Below are positions 21,801-22,420 of a DNA stretch of 22,420 bases, piece after piece (the stretch's first letter is position 1; each line of letters opens with the position of its first letter). The stretch comes from Phaeoceros laevis (taxonomy: Eukaryota; Anthocerotophyta; Anthocerotopsida; Notothyladales). The translations under genes were made by a program, and so were the position numbers. The stretch covers positions 1-22,420 of the forward strand of contig JBNGIQ010003911.1 in NCBI GenBank assembly GCA_049999765.1. The letters run 5' to 3'. The notes under the pieces are model-generated. The model was not told where the DNA came from, ran no database searches, and saw nothing but the letters and a program-made list of their open reading frames with translations.

Positions 21801-21812
21801 TTAGGGTTAGGG
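21801..21812 (+). repeat. Two telomere-like hexamers
   Basis: TTAGGGTTAGGG preceded by GGGG, with further TTAGGG/TTTAGGG singles at about 21777 and 21826. The adjacent units are six-base TTAGGG rather than the common plant seven-base TTTAGGG. Two units alone do not indicate a telomere. On the opposite strand the phrase resembles the telobox found in some plant promoters. Confidence 0.4.
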
Positions 21813-22420
21813 CTGCATAGACAGTTAGGGCACGGTGGGTGCCACGGCGACAAGTACGTGCCACATTGCCAGCGAGGATGAGAGGACGTGCCTGTCATCC
21901 GGTGGCGGCAACTTACAAACCTGGGTCGGCCTGTCGTCCGGTGGTATCTGTTTAGGGTGACGAGATCCATTGCAGACGGCTGAATGCATGCTTGCTCTCC
22001 CCCTCCATCGCTCCTACCGCGGAAGCTGTGTGAGGTTCTTGGTGTTCCAACAAGCGCAGGTAACACGTCCGCTGTGGAAGCTGCTTGCTTCGCAGGGAGG
22101 GCTTCCGGTTGTGCGCTGCGCCGACGGGTGGATCCTGGTGTTTATGCATGATCCTGGCGGTGGCATTTCTCTGGTTTTGCTGCAATCGTTGAGGCGGGGT
22201 GATCGAGAATGAGGCAGGGCCGGCGTCGGGCGGTATGTGGAGTGTGTTTGCTGGCGTCTGTTATGTTGAGCACCGGTCCAAGGTTGTTCTTGTATGCTGG
22301 GGTGGAAGACATTGTAACCCTAGCTTGATTGTGTGCAGGGCGCAGCTATGGCGGTTCAGGATGCTTTGTGCATCTCATGTTCTGGATCATGCAGCACAGT
22401 GCCACCGTTTTCAAGGAATG

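Larger units (their letters stand above)
20951..22420. other. Gene-poor right end with small palindromes
   Basis: 1.47 kb beginning with the F-box promoter side. It contains inverted repeats at 21330-21363, 21552-21571 and 21690-21713, a telomere-like hexamer pair at 21801-21812 and a repeated block CCTGTCRTCCGGTGG (21892 and 21932 areas). Open frames on both strands overlap and have no recognisable domain. A gene may begin beyond the right edge. Confidence 0.4.

Noticed and set aside
21801-21812. Chromosome end or telomere
   Set aside because: Only two adjacent TTAGGG units, in the interior of the window, and not an array of the plant TTTAGGG type.

Overview
This is plant nuclear DNA. The evidence is many short spliceosomal introns (about 60-300 bp, nearly all GT-AG), a PLS-type pentatricopeptide repeat (PPR) gene, an ALDH12-type P5C dehydrogenase, a plant-type RING-less MAT1, a full ABCC (MRP) transporter and an F-box gene. 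The compact genes, roughly even base composition, PPR style and lack of a TMD0 in the ABCC protein suggest a seed-free land plant (bryophyte, lycophyte or fern). I cannot place the species from sequence alone.

Layout, left to right. 1-1060: non-coding, with a degenerate 127-bp-period repeat, an AT-rich stretch and an imperfect inverted repeat. 1061-1738 (+): three terminal exons of a gene with a helicase-type C-terminal helix-turn-helix domain. 1889-3480 (+): a PPR gene broken by an in-frame stop, an internal deletion and a 61-bp frameshifting tandem duplication. 3735-4730 (-): a four-exon gene for a 215-residue secreted protein that I do not recognise. 5320-5690 (+): a coding-like 3' gene fragment of unknown family. 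6982-10367 (+): a complete 16-exon mitochondrial delta-1-pyrroline-5-carboxylate dehydrogenase gene, including one GC-AG intron. 10368-12892: gene-poor, with short tandem repeats, a tRNA-like B-box and decayed coding fragments. 12893-18062 (+): a complete 12-exon ABCC transporter. 18390-19315 (-): a five-exon MAT1 gene, convergent with the transporter. 19748-20950 (-): a single-exon F-box gene. 20951-22420: non-coding, with several small palindromes and a telomere-like hexamer pair.

The genes look like ordinary independent plant loci, not an operon or cluster. P5CDH handles mitochondrial proline and arginine catabolism, the ABCC protein is probably a vacuolar or plasma-membrane exporter, MAT1 belongs to the CDK-activating kinase/TFIIH module, and the F-box protein is an SCF ubiquitin-ligase adaptor. 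The best candidate for something undescribed is the secreted four-exon protein, followed by the GC-AG intron, the ATG-less open frame upstream of MAT1 and the visible steps of PPR gene decay. All exon models were read by eye from splice signals, reading-frame continuity and remembered family sequence. No search was run.
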